Source: Microbulbifer sp. YPW16 (GTDB lineage Bacteria; Pseudomonadota; Gammaproteobacteria; Pseudomonadales; Cellvibrionaceae). From it: a DNA stretch of 64,000 nucleotides. Both the position numbers and the translations under genes were made by a program. Shown here piece by piece: positions 8,148 to 16,993 of this stretch. The notes beneath the pieces are model-generated. The model made no database searches. It was not told where the DNA came from and saw only the letters and a list, made by a program, of their open reading frames with translations. The stretch's first letter is position 1, and each line of letters starts with the position of its first letter. The stretch lies in the NCBI RefSeq assembly GCF_021290385.1, contig NZ_CP089928.1:124001-188000 (forward strand), read 5' to 3'.

Positions 8148-10121
8148 TTATCCGTTGGCACTTTGCTGACTGAGATTCTCGATCTCGATACCGGGGCCGG
8201 GCTCCGCCAGCGGAAAGCCGAAAATACGGCTGTAAAACTCCAGCTCTGCAGACAGTGCCATCTTGATACTGTCGGCGGCGCGGAAGCCGTGCCCCTCCTC
8301 GGCAAAGGTAATGTAGGCCACGGGAATACCCTGCTGACGCAGGGCATCGACCATCGCTTCGGCCTGGTTGGGCGGCACCACTTTGTCTTCCATCCCCTGG
8401 AATACAATCACCGGGCAGTTGAGTTGCTCCACGTGATTGATCGGCGAGCGTGCACGGTACAGCGCTTCCGCAGCGGGCCACGGACCCACCAGCTTGTCCA
8501 GGTAGCGGGATTCGAATTTATGGGTGTCGCGGGCAAGCGTGGTGAGGTCGCCGACGCCATAAAGGCTGGCGCCGGCCTTGAAAGTGTGATGGAAAGTGAG
8601 GGCGGCCAGCACGGTATAGCCCCCGGCACTGCTGCCCTTGACCAGGAGCCGCTGCGGATCCGCAAGGCCCTTCGCAACCAGGTATTCCGCCCCGGCACAG
8701 ACATCCTCTACATCCAGCACGCCCCAGCCATCCTTGAGGCGGTCGCGGTAGGCGCGGCCATAGCCGGTGCTGCCGGAGTAATTGACGTCCAGTACGGCAA
8801 ACCCGCGACTGGTCCAGTACTGTATTTTCAGGTTTAGCCCGGCTGAGGTGGCCCCGGTGGGACCACCGTGGCTGAGGACTAGCAGCGGTGGCAACTCGTC
8901 CCCGGGACCGGTGTAGTCCGGGTTCTGCGGCGCGTAATAGAAGGCAAATACGTTCCGGTCGCCCACCGGGTACTGGATAGCCTGGGCCTGGGAGAAATTG
9001 TTTGCGGGCAGCCCTGCGCTATTGCTGCGGGCGATCTTGGTGAGTTGCCCGGAGTGGTCGTCAAAAGCGACTACTGAGGAAAAATCGCCGGGGGATGCGG
9101 CGATGAATACCGCCTTATGGCTCTCGCAGTGCAGGCTCTCGATATCGCAGTAAGGTTGCTCGATTCGCTCATGACCCCCGCCTTCCAGGTCAATGCGCCC
9201 GAGCTGCCAGCGACCCTCTTCGGTGTAGGTACAGAGTATCGAGTCACTGGTCAGGAAACTGTAAGTGGACATACCAAAGACCCACTGCGGCGTGGCGAAC
9301 TCGGCGTCCTTCTCCCATATCGGTTTATCGTCGCCGCGACGATAGATATTCCACCAGTTACTGCGATCAGAAACATAGAACAGTTCACCCCCGGGGGACC
9401 ACTGGGGCTGGAAGATTGATTCCTCCGCGCCGCCGGCAATGACTTCGATATTTCCGGGAATGCCGTCTTCATCCAGGTTTGCCAGGCAAAGCTCGGTTCC
9501 ATCCCAGGGCATATTGGGATGGAACCAGCGCAGGAAACTGAGCCGCTGGCCGTCCGGGCTGAGCCGGGGGTTGGAGTAGAAGTCAGCTCCCTCTACCAGC
9601 ACATCGGGTTCACCCTGCGTGGCAGTTTCCCCCAGTGGGACAGCCACAATGCGTGCCACTGGTTCATCGCCGCCTTCACATGGGCGGTAGTCCTCCTGGA
9701 TACAGACCAGGCGATTGTGGTGCTGGTCCAGGGAAAAATCTGCGTAGCGGCAGGGATCATCCGGTGTGAGAGGCTGTGGCTCGCCACCCTCCAGCGGCAT
9801 CCGGTAAATGCGCTGGTCCGTTGCGAGCACAAAGTACACCTGGTCCCCTGCAACCAGGTAGCTGGCGCCGCCATATTCATGCGCCTTGGAGCGGACACTG
9901 AGCGGGGCAGGGGTGATATCCCGGGTACCATGCTCCGGGCAGTGCTGGACCAGGACCGAGCGCCCCTTTTCTGCCGGGCGGGATTCCAGCCAGTAATAGC
10001 GGCCGTCTACCAGGCTTGCTTCACCGAGTCGCACGCTGCCCTTTACCAGGAGGTCGGCGGTAACGGCAGATTTCCAGCTGCCGTAGGGTGCGGCGGTAAT
10101 GCCGTTGGGCTGCTCGCTCAT
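8148..10121 (-). CDS. S9 family peptidase (prolyl oligopeptidase-like, acylaminoacyl/dipeptidyl peptidase)
   Basis: A 657-residue cytoplasmic serine peptidase. The N-terminal 380 residues form a WD-like beta-propeller (repeated blades such as PRLSPDGQRLSFLRW and PQWSPGGELFYVSDRSNWW). The C-terminal alpha/beta hydrolase domain has the nucleophile in GSSAGGY, the acid in GMEDKVVPP and the histidine in EEGHGF. No signal peptide is seen. The family hydrolyses short peptides, often releasing N-terminal dipeptides or acylated residues. The start at 10121 has GGAG eight bases upstream. It reads away from the BKACE gene; the 26-bp palindrome at 10247 lies in their shared upstream region, so coregulation is possible but unproven. 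Confidence 0.92.
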   Translation of the reverse strand: MSEQPNGITAAPYGSWKSAVTADLLVKGSVRLGEASLVDGRYYWLESRPAEKGRSVLVQHCPEHGTRDITPAPLSVRSKAHEYGGASYLVAGDQVYFVLATDQRIYRMPLEGGEPQPLTPDDPCRYADFSLDQHHNRLVCIQEDYRPCEGGDEPVARIVAVPLGETATQGEPDVLVEGADFYSNPRLSPDGQRLSFLRWFHPNMPWDGTELCLANLDEDGIPGNIEVIAGGAEESIFQPQWSPGGELFYVSDRSNWWNIYRRGDDKPIWEKDAEFATPQWVFGMSTYSFLTSDSILCTYTEEGRWQLGRIDLEGGGHERIEQPYCDIESLHCESHKAVFIAASPGDFSSVVAFDDHSGQLTKIARSNSAGLPANNFSQAQAIQYPVGDRNVFAFYYAPQNPDYTGPGDELPPLLVLSHGGPTGATSAGLNLKIQYWTSRGFAVLDVNYSGSTGYGRAYRDRLKDGWGVLDVEDVCAGAEYLVAKGLADPQRLLVKGSSAGGYTVLAALTFHHTFKAGASLYGVGDLTTLARDTHKFESRYLDKLVGPWPAAEALYRARSPINHVEQLNCPVIVFQGMEDKVVPPNQAEAMVDALRQQGIPVAYITFAEEGHGFRAADSIKMALSAELEFYSRIFGFPLAEPGPGIEIENLSQQSANG

Positions 10122-10246
10122 GAATTGGTCTCCATTCTACCGCTGTTTATTTCGGGGCTGCTTGCCCGACTTATGGCGCGCATTCTGCCGAGCCGCCAGG
10201 CCGTGTACAAGTCGGCTTTGCCGGCCCGGCGGCCTGTGGTAGCCTG

Positions 10247-10272
10247 ACAAACCAAGCAATTGCTTGGTTTGT
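10247..10272. promoter_or_regulatory. Perfect 26-bp palindrome, probable TetR-family operator
   Basis: The sequence centred at 10259/10260 is a perfect inverted repeat with 13 matched pairs; its core reads ACCAAGCAATTGCTTGGT (10251-10268). It lies 117 bases before the BKACE start and 125 bases before the divergent S9 peptidase start. The core arms ACCAAGC/GCTTGGT with a 4-base spacer are identical to those at 20873-20890 beside the TetR gene. This makes it a strong operator candidate for that regulator. Confidence 0.75.
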
Positions 10273-10389
10273 GTTCTGTTCCAGCCGGCCCGGATTGCGG
10301 CCTGCGGCGCGAATTCCACTATGCCCCGGGATGGCGAGGTGCTTGCCCCGGGCCCGGGTTCCAATAAAGATAATTCAGGAGTCCTGCCC

Positions 10390-11244
10390 ATGTCCGATGA
10401 AGTTGTCATTACCTGTGCCCTGACCGGCGTGCTCACCAATCCCCAGCAGCACCCGGTACCGGTCACGCCGGAAGAAATGGCTGCCTCTGCCCGCGAGGCC
10501 TTCGATGCCGGGGCGTCGGTGATGCATGTGCATTTCCGTTCCCAGGAACCGGGTATGGGACACCTGCCCAGCTGGGATCCCCAGGTGGCCGTGGCCATTG
10601 CCGAGGCGATTCGCCATGCCTGTCCGGGCGTAATCCTCAACTTCAGCACCGGCACCATCGGTCGGGACCAGCAGGGCGCGCTGGACTGCATTCGTGCCGG
10701 GCGGCCGGAAATTGCCGCCTGCAATGCCGGCAGCCTCAATTACCTGAAAGCCCGTTCGAATGGCACCTGGGCCTGGCCGCCGATGTTGTTCGAGAACACG
10801 GTGGAGAAAATTGAGGAGTTACTGGAGGTCTGCCGCGAGACCGGCACACGGCCGGAGTTCGAGTGCTTTGATGTGGGCATTGTCCGCTCTGTTGGTATGT
10901 TCAGCGATGTAGGTATGGTCGAGCAGCCCAACTATAACCTGGTGATGGGAGTCGCCTCGGGCATGCCCGCGGACCCGGACCTGCTGCAACTATTAACGCG
11001 ATACATGCATGAAGGAACCCTGTGGCAGAGTACGGTGATCGGGCGCCAGGAAATCTGGGCACTGCACCGCAAGACCGCCGAACTTGGCGGCCACCTGCGC
11101 AGTGGGGTGGAGGATACTTTCTACCTCTCGGATGGCTCGCGTACCAGTGGCAATGGCCCGTTGATCGAGGCGCTGGTTAATTTGGCGGAGGAAGCCGGTC
11201 GTACCGTCGTGTCCCCGCAGCGGGCGCGGGAGATTTTCCTCTAG
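10390..11244 (+). CDS. Beta-keto acid cleavage enzyme (BKACE, DUF849 family)
   Basis: A 284-residue BKACE (3-keto-5-aminohexanoate cleavage enzyme family). The Zn-binding HVH motif is at 46-48 (MHVHFR). The family TIM barrel is evident from LNFSTGT, AACNAGSLNY and FECFDVG. It normally condenses a beta-keto acid with acetyl-CoA to give acetoacetate and a new acyl-CoA. The start at 10390 is backed by AGGAG seven bases upstream; the frame is open further upstream without support. The operator at 10247 ties it to the TetR regulator at 20921. The AGCS symporter follows 160 bases downstream on the same strand. Substrate unknown; regulation hints at a branched or terpenoid beta-keto acid. Confidence 0.88.
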   Translation: MSDEVVITCALTGVLTNPQQHPVPVTPEEMAASAREAFDAGASVMHVHFRSQEPGMGHLPSWDPQVAVAIAEAIRHACPGVILNFSTGTIGRDQQGALDCIRAGRPEIAACNAGSLNYLKARSNGTWAWPPMLFENTVEKIEELLEVCRETGTRPEFECFDVGIVRSVGMFSDVGMVEQPNYNLVMGVASGMPADPDLLQLLTRYMHEGTLWQSTVIGRQEIWALHRKTAELGGHLRSGVEDTFYLSDGSRTSGNGPLIEALVNLAEEAGRTVVSPQRAREIFL

Positions 11245-11404
11245 GGGCATGGGCCCCGTCGCCGGCAGGGGACCAACCGGTCTGCCACGGGTCATATAGT
11301 TCCCTCGGGGTAAACTAGTCTTAAACGCAGGTGTAGTCTTTTCCGCCACCAGTTGCGGGCCGGTGTCGTGCCCGCAAACCGGGGCCAACCAGCGGAGTGG
11401 CCGA

Positions 11405-12883
11405 ATGCAATCCTTCCTTGATGCACTCTCGACAGTAATCGGCTGGGGCAACTCCCTTGCCTGGGGGGGGATCGGTGGTTTCTGGTGGCTGGGAGTCCTG
11501 ATTGCGGCGTTGTTGCCCGCAGGCCTTTACTTCACCATACGCAGCCGGTTCATCCAGTTCCGCGCTTTCGGTCATATGCTCTACGTCATGCGCTGTAGCC
11601 TGCGCCGCGAGCACTATGACTCGGTTTCCTCATTTGAGGCCTTTGCCACCAGTGCCGCCGCCAGGGTCGGGACCGGTAATATTGCCGGTGTGGCGGTGGC
11701 GATTACGGCCGGTGGCCCGGGGGCTGTCCTGTGGATGTGGCTTGTGGCCCTGGTGGGCATGGCCACCAGTTTTGTGGAAAACACCCTGGCGCAGACCTAT
11801 AAGGAGCGCGGGGAGGAGCACGGTACTTTCCGTGGCGGCCCCGCCTATTACATCGAGAAAGGCCTGGGTCGCCAGTGGAAATGGCTGGCGGTGGTGTTCT
11901 CGATTTTCCTGGTGATCAGTTTCGGCTTCTTCTTTAACGCCGTGCAGGCCAATGCAATGGCTTCTGCTATCAGCGCCGCGTTCGAGATAAACCCGCTGCT
12001 GGTGGGAGTGATTGTTGCCCTGGTGGCGGCAATGATCGTTTTCGGGGGGATTCATACCATCGGCCGCTTTGCCGGGCTGGTGGTACCGGTGATGGCGCTG
12101 GCCTACCTGGCCATTGCGATCCTGGTGATCTTTATGAACCTGGGTGAGCTGCCATCCGTGCTGGGCCTGGTAGTCAGCAATGCCTTCGGCGTGCAGGAAG
12201 CCGGGGCGGGTGCTTTCGGGGCGGTTGTTGCCAATGGCATCAAGCGTGGTCTTTTCTCCAATGAGGCCGGTATGGGCTCATCACCCAACGTGGGTGCCGC
12301 GGCGGACGTAAAGCACCCGGCGGTCCAGGGCTATGTGCAGATGGCGTCAGTATTCCTGGATACCATCCTGATCTGTACGGCGACAGCGGCGATCATCCTG
12401 CTGGCTGATGTGCATATGGTGGGTGACATCGAGGGCGTGACCCTGACCCAGGATGCGCTGGCCAGCGAAGTGGGCAGCTGGGGCAGCGGCTTTATTGCCA
12501 TCGCGCTGATCTTCTTTGCCTTTACCTCCATCATTGCCAATTATTACTACGCGGAAACCAATATTTTCTACCTCTGGCACACCCGCACATCGATCCTCTG
12601 TTACCGGGCACTCTATATCCTGTTTATCCTCTTTGGTGCCTGGGTGGCGGCCAGTGGCAGCTCCGACAATTTCGCGCTGCTGTGGAATATGGCCGATATG
12701 TCCATGGGCTTTATGGCGACGGCGAACCTGCTGGCGATGCTGTTACTGTCCGGGGTGGCATTCCGGGTAATGGCTGACTACGAGGAACAGCGCGCGCGGG
12801 GCATTGACCAGCCGATGTTCGATGCACGCAAGCACAATATCCCGGGGGTGGAGCACGATGTCTGGGACGCTGATCGCTGGTAA
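11405..12883 (+). CDS. AGCS-family sodium:amino-acid symporter
   Basis: A 492-residue inner-membrane symporter with about 11 hydrophobic segments. The AGCS signature region is clear: FATSAAARVGTGNIAGVAVAITAGGPGAVLWMW (about 78-110) and the later GLFSNEAGMGSSPNVGAAA. The family couples uptake of alanine, glycine or related amino acids to Na+. The start at 11405 is preceded by GGAG. It follows the BKACE gene and may be cotranscribed, although 160 bases separate them and an own promoter is possible. It converges on the acyl-CoA dehydrogenase gene with only 27 bases between stops. Confidence 0.93.
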   Translation: MQSFLDALSTVIGWGNSLAWGGIGGFWWLGVLIAALLPAGLYFTIRSRFIQFRAFGHMLYVMRCSLRREHYDSVSSFEAFATSAAARVGTGNIAGVAVAITAGGPGAVLWMWLVALVGMATSFVENTLAQTYKERGEEHGTFRGGPAYYIEKGLGRQWKWLAVVFSIFLVISFGFFFNAVQANAMASAISAAFEINPLLVGVIVALVAAMIVFGGIHTIGRFAGLVVPVMALAYLAIAILVIFMNLGELPSVLGLVVSNAFGVQEAGAGAFGAVVANGIKRGLFSNEAGMGSSPNVGAAADVKHPAVQGYVQMASVFLDTILICTATAAIILLADVHMVGDIEGVTLTQDALASEVGSWGSGFIAIALIFFAFTSIIANYYYAETNIFYLWHTRTSILCYRALYILFILFGAWVAASGSSDNFALLWNMADMSMGFMATANLLAMLLLSGVAFRVMADYEEQRARGIDQPMFDARKHNIPGVEHDVWDADRW

Positions 12884-12910
12884 CTGTCCCTCTCTTCTCT
12901 GTGGTTGCCG

Positions 12911-14104
12911 TCAGATTCCCATCTGCCGCGACGCCAGGTCCCGCAGGATTTCCTCGGAACCGCCGCCGATCGCGTTGACCCGGACTTCGCGGTAAATGCG
13001 TTCCGTGCGGCTGCCACGCATATAGCCCGCGCCTCCCATAACCTGCATGGCTTCGCGGGCACAGAGTTCCATGGTTTCGGTGGCCTGCACCTTCAGCAGT
13101 GATACATCGGCAACCCCGAGTTCACCACGCTGCTCGGCAGCGGCACAGAGTTCCAGGTAGGCGGCGGTGGCGTTGATGCGCTGCAGCATCTGCGCAAACT
13201 TGTGGCGGATTACCTGGTGGTCGGCGAGCCGCTTGCCGAATGTCTTGCGCTCCCTTGCCCAGTCGATCGCTTCCTGCAGGCAGACGCGACTGTACTCTAC
13301 GCAGGACGCGGCGATGCCGAGTCGTTCGCTGTTAAAATTGTGCACGATCGGCAGGAAACCGGCATTCTCCTCCCCGACCAGGTTGGCCCTCGGGACGCGA
13401 ACCCCGTCGAAGAAAATACTGGCAGTGTCGGAGCACCACCAGCCCTGTTTCTGCTCCAGCGCCTGGCGCTCCACGCCGGCTGCATCGGCCGGGATCAGCA
13501 GCAGGGAAATTCCCCCGAAGCCTTCGCCGCCAGTGCGCACCGCGGCGGTGAACCAGTTGGCCCGCATACCACCGGTGATAAAGGTCTTTTCGCCGCGGAC
13601 GATAAAGTCATCGCCATCCCGCTCGGCGCGGCACTGCAGGTTGGCAACATCTGAGCCGGCACCGGGCTCGGTGACCGCGAGGGCAATATGCCTTTCGCCG
13701 CGCAGTACCGGGGGAATCACCGCCTCCCTGAGGGCGGGACTGCCGTAATGGACGACTGGTGGCAGGGCGATGCCGTGCACCATCAGGCTGGCGTAAAGCC
13801 CGCCCGCGCCACACCGGGCGAGTTCTTCGGCGGCGACAATGGTGTGGAATATATCCCCGGGAATGCCGCCGTAGGCTTCGGGATAACCGAGAGGTAACAG
13901 GCCGACATCCGCCGCTTTGGGCCACAGCTCCTGTGGCAATTGGCCTTCCTCATCCCACTGGCTGACAAATGGTGCAATCTCTCGATCGACGAAACGGCGC
14001 AGTTGCTCGCGCCATTGATGATGCTCGTCGGTGCGGAAGGGGCTGTACAGGCGGCTGGAATCAATGTCGAACACAGGCTGTCCCTCTGGTAACCGTTGAT
14101 GCAC
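12911..14104 (-). CDS. Acyl-CoA dehydrogenase, last gene of the atu-like operon
   Basis: A 397-residue flavin acyl-CoA dehydrogenase. Seen are the FAD/substrate loop ALAVTEPGAGSDVANLQ, the second signature KTFITGG and the C-terminal signature QVMGGAGYMRGSRTERIYREVRVNAIGGGSEEIL. A glutamate in GGGSEEIL is at the position of the catalytic base in the isovaleryl/short-chain group. It lies 13 bases after the biotin carboxylase stop, so it belongs to the same transcript. It is distinct from the dehydrogenase at 16983, and Pseudomonas atu clusters have no second one at this place. It could act on a later chain-shortened intermediate. Confidence 0.9.
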   Translation of the reverse strand: MHQRLPEGQPVFDIDSSRLYSPFRTDEHHQWREQLRRFVDREIAPFVSQWDEEGQLPQELWPKAADVGLLPLGYPEAYGGIPGDIFHTIVAAEELARCGAGGLYASLMVHGIALPPVVHYGSPALREAVIPPVLRGERHIALAVTEPGAGSDVANLQCRAERDGDDFIVRGEKTFITGGMRANWFTAAVRTGGEGFGGISLLLIPADAAGVERQALEQKQGWWCSDTASIFFDGVRVPRANLVGEENAGFLPIVHNFNSERLGIAASCVEYSRVCLQEAIDWARERKTFGKRLADHQVIRHKFAQMLQRINATAAYLELCAAAEQRGELGVADVSLLKVQATETMELCAREAMQVMGGAGYMRGSRTERIYREVRVNAIGGGSEEILRDLASRQMGI

Positions 14105-14117
14105 TTTGGTGGCCGGG

Positions 14118-16169
14118 TCAGGATGCGGCGGTGGACTGCTCGGCGGAGGAGAGCATTGCTTCCGGTTCTATCCGTACCAGCAATTGCCCACCGCGTACCT
14201 GCTCCCCGGGCCGTGCGGCAAGTTCAGCGATGACACCGTCGCAGTCGGCCCTGAGCGCATGCTCCATTTTCATCGCCTCAACCACTGCGACGGAATCGCC
14301 CTTGCGGACCGGCTGGCCCTGTTCCACACAGAGCTCAACCACGGTGCCATCCATGGGAGCCTTGAGGGTGCCGCTCGCCGGCCCTTCCATTGTACGTGCC
14401 GGGGCATGGGTACAGTCCCGCCATGCCAGCTGCCTGCCCCCGACCAGGGTAACCAGCTCGGAGGCGCGGTGATGAAAGACGACAGTTTCCTCCACTCCAT
14501 CGACTGCCAGCAGCACCTGCTTTTCAGCAGAGCGCATCAGTGCCATCTCGAGGGTCAAGCCTTCGCAGTGGACACGATAATGCCGCGCGCGAAGTGGGAG
14601 CAGCTGGCACTCGAAACTGTTATTTTCCTGTTGCAGGCGGTAAACCAGTGGTGTGCTGTGATCGCCGCTGCGCCAGTCAGCCCGATGGCGGCGCAGGTCT
14701 GCAGGATCGAGCAGGCCGTGATGCATCAGCACTACTGCGATGGCGGCGTGCCGGGGAGTCGCCTGGGCACTCTCCGGGGCCTCAACAAGGTATCTTCCCT
14801 CATTGCCCAGGAATGCAGTTGTGGCCTGGCCGGCGGCAAATAGCGGGTCGGCCACCAGCCGGTTGAGGAAATAGCCATTATGTTTCGGGCCGATCAGTTC
14901 GAGCCGCGCCAGGGCGTCGAGCATGCGCAGCCGGGCCTGTTCCCGGTCCCGGCCGGCGGTAATCAGTTTGCCCAGCATGGGGTCATAATACGGGCTGACA
15001 AGGCCACCGTTGATGACCGCGTGATCGCAACGGATACCATCACCGGCAGGTGTCCGCCAGTGGAGTACCTCGCCGGTCTGGGGCAGGAAATCGCGATCCG
15101 GGTCTTCCGCATAGAGTCGTACCTCGATGGCATGGCCACAAAGCTGGATCTCGTCCTGGGTCACTGGCAGCGGCTCACCACGGGCGACGGACAGTTGCCA
15201 GGCTACCAGGTCGAGGCCGGTGACCATCTCGGTCACCGGGTGCTCAACCTGCAGGCGGGTATTCATTTCCAGAAAGTAAAAGTTCCCGCTTTCGTCCAGC
15301 AGGAATTCCACTGTGCCGGCACCGCGATAATCGCAGGCGCCCGCTGCCGCGATAGCCGCGCTACCCATGCGCTGGCGCAGGCCAGTATCTACTGCGGGGG
15401 AGGGGCTCTCCTCAACAATTTTCTGGTGCCGCCGCTGGACCGAGCAATCCCGCTCGCCCAGGTGGACAATATTGCCATGGTTGTCGGCGAAGACCTGGAC
15501 CTCTACGTGACGGGCATTGACCAGTGCTTTTTCCAGGATAACTTCGTCGCTGCCAAAGGCACTGCGGGCCTCGCTGCGGGCTGAGCGCAGGTGGGCCTGC
15601 AATTCCTCGGCGGATTCCACCAGCCGCATGCCGCGGCCACCACCGCCATCGGCGGCCTTGATCATCAGCGGGTAGCCGATCTCTTCAGCAGCGCGGACCA
15701 GGTCGTTGTCGTCAGCGACCGCGTCACCGGCGGCAAAGCCAGGTATGCAGGGAACCCCGGCATCAGCCACGAGCGCCTTCGCGCGGCGCTTGTTGGCCAT
15801 GGCCTCGATGGCCTGCGCCGGCGGGCCGACAAAAAGAAGCCCGCTTTCCGCACATGCGCGGGCGAAATCGGCATTTTCCGAGAGAAAACCGTAGCCCGGG
15901 TGCACGGCGTTAGCGCCAGCCCGTTGCGCGGCATCGAGTATCTTGCCGATATCCAGGTAGGATTCCTGTGGACTGCACCCGCCAATGGCGACGGCGGTAT
16001 CGGCCATGCGCGCGTGCAGGGCGTCCCTGTCCGGCTCACTGTAGATGGCCACCGTACGGTACCCCTCACTGCGAGCAGTGCGGATAATGCGCACGGCGAT
16101 TTCGCCCCGGTTGGCCACCAGAAGTGTGGGGCGGGCGGACGCTGGTGACTTCTCTGGTATCTGCATCAT
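14118..16169 (-). CDS. atuF: Acyl-CoA carboxylase alpha subunit (biotin carboxylase + BCCP), AtuF/LiuD-like
   Basis: A 683-residue biotin-dependent carboxylase subunit. It has the N-terminal biotin carboxylase domain (LLVANRGEIAVRIIRTAR; ATP-grasp KAADGGGGRGMR; HVEVQVFADNHGN; EMNTRLQVEHPVTE), a linker domain, and the C-terminal biotinyl domain with the acceptor Lys634 in VEAMKMEH. The start used is the ATG at 16169, which overlaps the hydratase stop as ATGA; a GTG at 16181 is an alternative. It pairs with the carboxyltransferase at 18240. Sequence alone does not separate methylcrotonyl- from geranyl-CoA carboxylase; the TetR gene and gene order favour the geranyl type. The atu symbol is by synteny. 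Confidence 0.85.
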   Translation of the reverse strand: MMQIPEKSPASARPTLLVANRGEIAVRIIRTARSEGYRTVAIYSEPDRDALHARMADTAVAIGGCSPQESYLDIGKILDAAQRAGANAVHPGYGFLSENADFARACAESGLLFVGPPAQAIEAMANKRRAKALVADAGVPCIPGFAAGDAVADDNDLVRAAEEIGYPLMIKAADGGGGRGMRLVESAEELQAHLRSARSEARSAFGSDEVILEKALVNARHVEVQVFADNHGNIVHLGERDCSVQRRHQKIVEESPSPAVDTGLRQRMGSAAIAAAGACDYRGAGTVEFLLDESGNFYFLEMNTRLQVEHPVTEMVTGLDLVAWQLSVARGEPLPVTQDEIQLCGHAIEVRLYAEDPDRDFLPQTGEVLHWRTPAGDGIRCDHAVINGGLVSPYYDPMLGKLITAGRDREQARLRMLDALARLELIGPKHNGYFLNRLVADPLFAAGQATTAFLGNEGRYLVEAPESAQATPRHAAIAVVLMHHGLLDPADLRRHRADWRSGDHSTPLVYRLQQENNSFECQLLPLRARHYRVHCEGLTLEMALMRSAEKQVLLAVDGVEETVVFHHRASELVTLVGGRQLAWRDCTHAPARTMEGPASGTLKAPMDGTVVELCVEQGQPVRKGDSVAVVEAMKMEHALRADCDGVIAELAARPGEQVRGGQLLVRIEPEAMLSSAEQSTAAS

Positions 16170-16993
16170 TGCTGCTGCCACTCCGGGGGGCGCTTCTCAA
16201 TAAAGGCCCGGGTTCCCTCTCGGCCCTCGTGGCCCTGGACCGCATCGGAAAACTGTCGTGCAGCGTGGTCCAGCAGTTGGTCGAGGTCGCCAGCGAGCGG
16301 TACGGGGCTGCTGTCGAGGAGCAGCCGCTTGGTGGCGGCGAGCGCATCTGGTGCGCAGCGACCCACCGCCGCGAGCTGCTGTGCTACTGCGGTATCGAGT
16401 TCCCTTGCGTCTTTCACCGATGCGTGCACCAGGCCGATGCGCAGGGCCTCTCCGGCACCGATACTGGCGCCGGCGAGCGCCAGCCTGCGGGTCTGCGATG
16501 ACCCGATACGCGCAACGATAAATGGGGCCACCTGTGCCGGCAGCAGGCCCAGGCGGGTTTCCGGCAGGGAGAAGCGGGCGGTCTCGCTGGCAATGGCGAT
16601 GTCGGCGACGCAGGCCAGGCCCAGGCCGCCACCCATAATGGCCCCCTCGAGCGCAGCGATGGTTACCAGCGGTGAGCATTCGAAGCGTTGCAGCAGTTCG
16701 CCGAAACGGCGATTCATGGTTGCGAATGCATCGCTATCGCCGGCCTCGACCCGCTGCTGTGCGGCGAGCAGGTCAGTGACATCTGCGCCGGCGGAGAAAT
16801 TCTCCCCGGAACCGCGCAATACCAGTGCGCGGATTGCCGGGTCCTGTTCGGCCTGCTCCAGTTGCGCCAGTAGCCCACCCACCATCTGCAGGCTGAGGGC
16901 ATTGCGCTGGTCCGGGCGGTTCAGGGTCAGGAAAACTGCATGCCCCTCGTGGCGGGCCAGCAGTTCACCGCTTACTGTTGTGTCAGTGTGCAC
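16166..16993 (-). CDS. atuE: Enoyl-CoA hydratase/isomerase, AtuE/LiuC-like
   Basis: A 275-residue crotonase. The oxyanion-hole segments are FSAGADVTDL and EGAIMGGGLGLACVADIAIA, followed by FSLPETRLGLLPAQVAPFIV, a pattern shared with methylglutaconyl/isohexenylglutaconyl-CoA hydratases. In the proposed pathway it hydrates the carboxylated enoyl-CoA. The start was set at a GTG (16993) because GGAGG lies nine bases upstream; an ATG at 17020 would overlap the preceding gene by 38 bases. It overlaps the carboxylase gene by four bases. Role depends on the atu reading of the cluster. Confidence 0.82.
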   Translation of the reverse strand: MHTDTTVSGELLARHEGHAVFLTLNRPDQRNALSLQMVGGLLAQLEQAEQDPAIRALVLRGSGENFSAGADVTDLLAAQQRVEAGDSDAFATMNRRFGELLQRFECSPLVTIAALEGAIMGGGLGLACVADIAIASETARFSLPETRLGLLPAQVAPFIVARIGSSQTRRLALAGASIGAGEALRIGLVHASVKDARELDTAVAQQLAAVGRCAPDALAATKRLLLDSSPVPLAGDLDQLLDHAARQFSDAVQGHEGREGTRAFIEKRPPEWQQQ

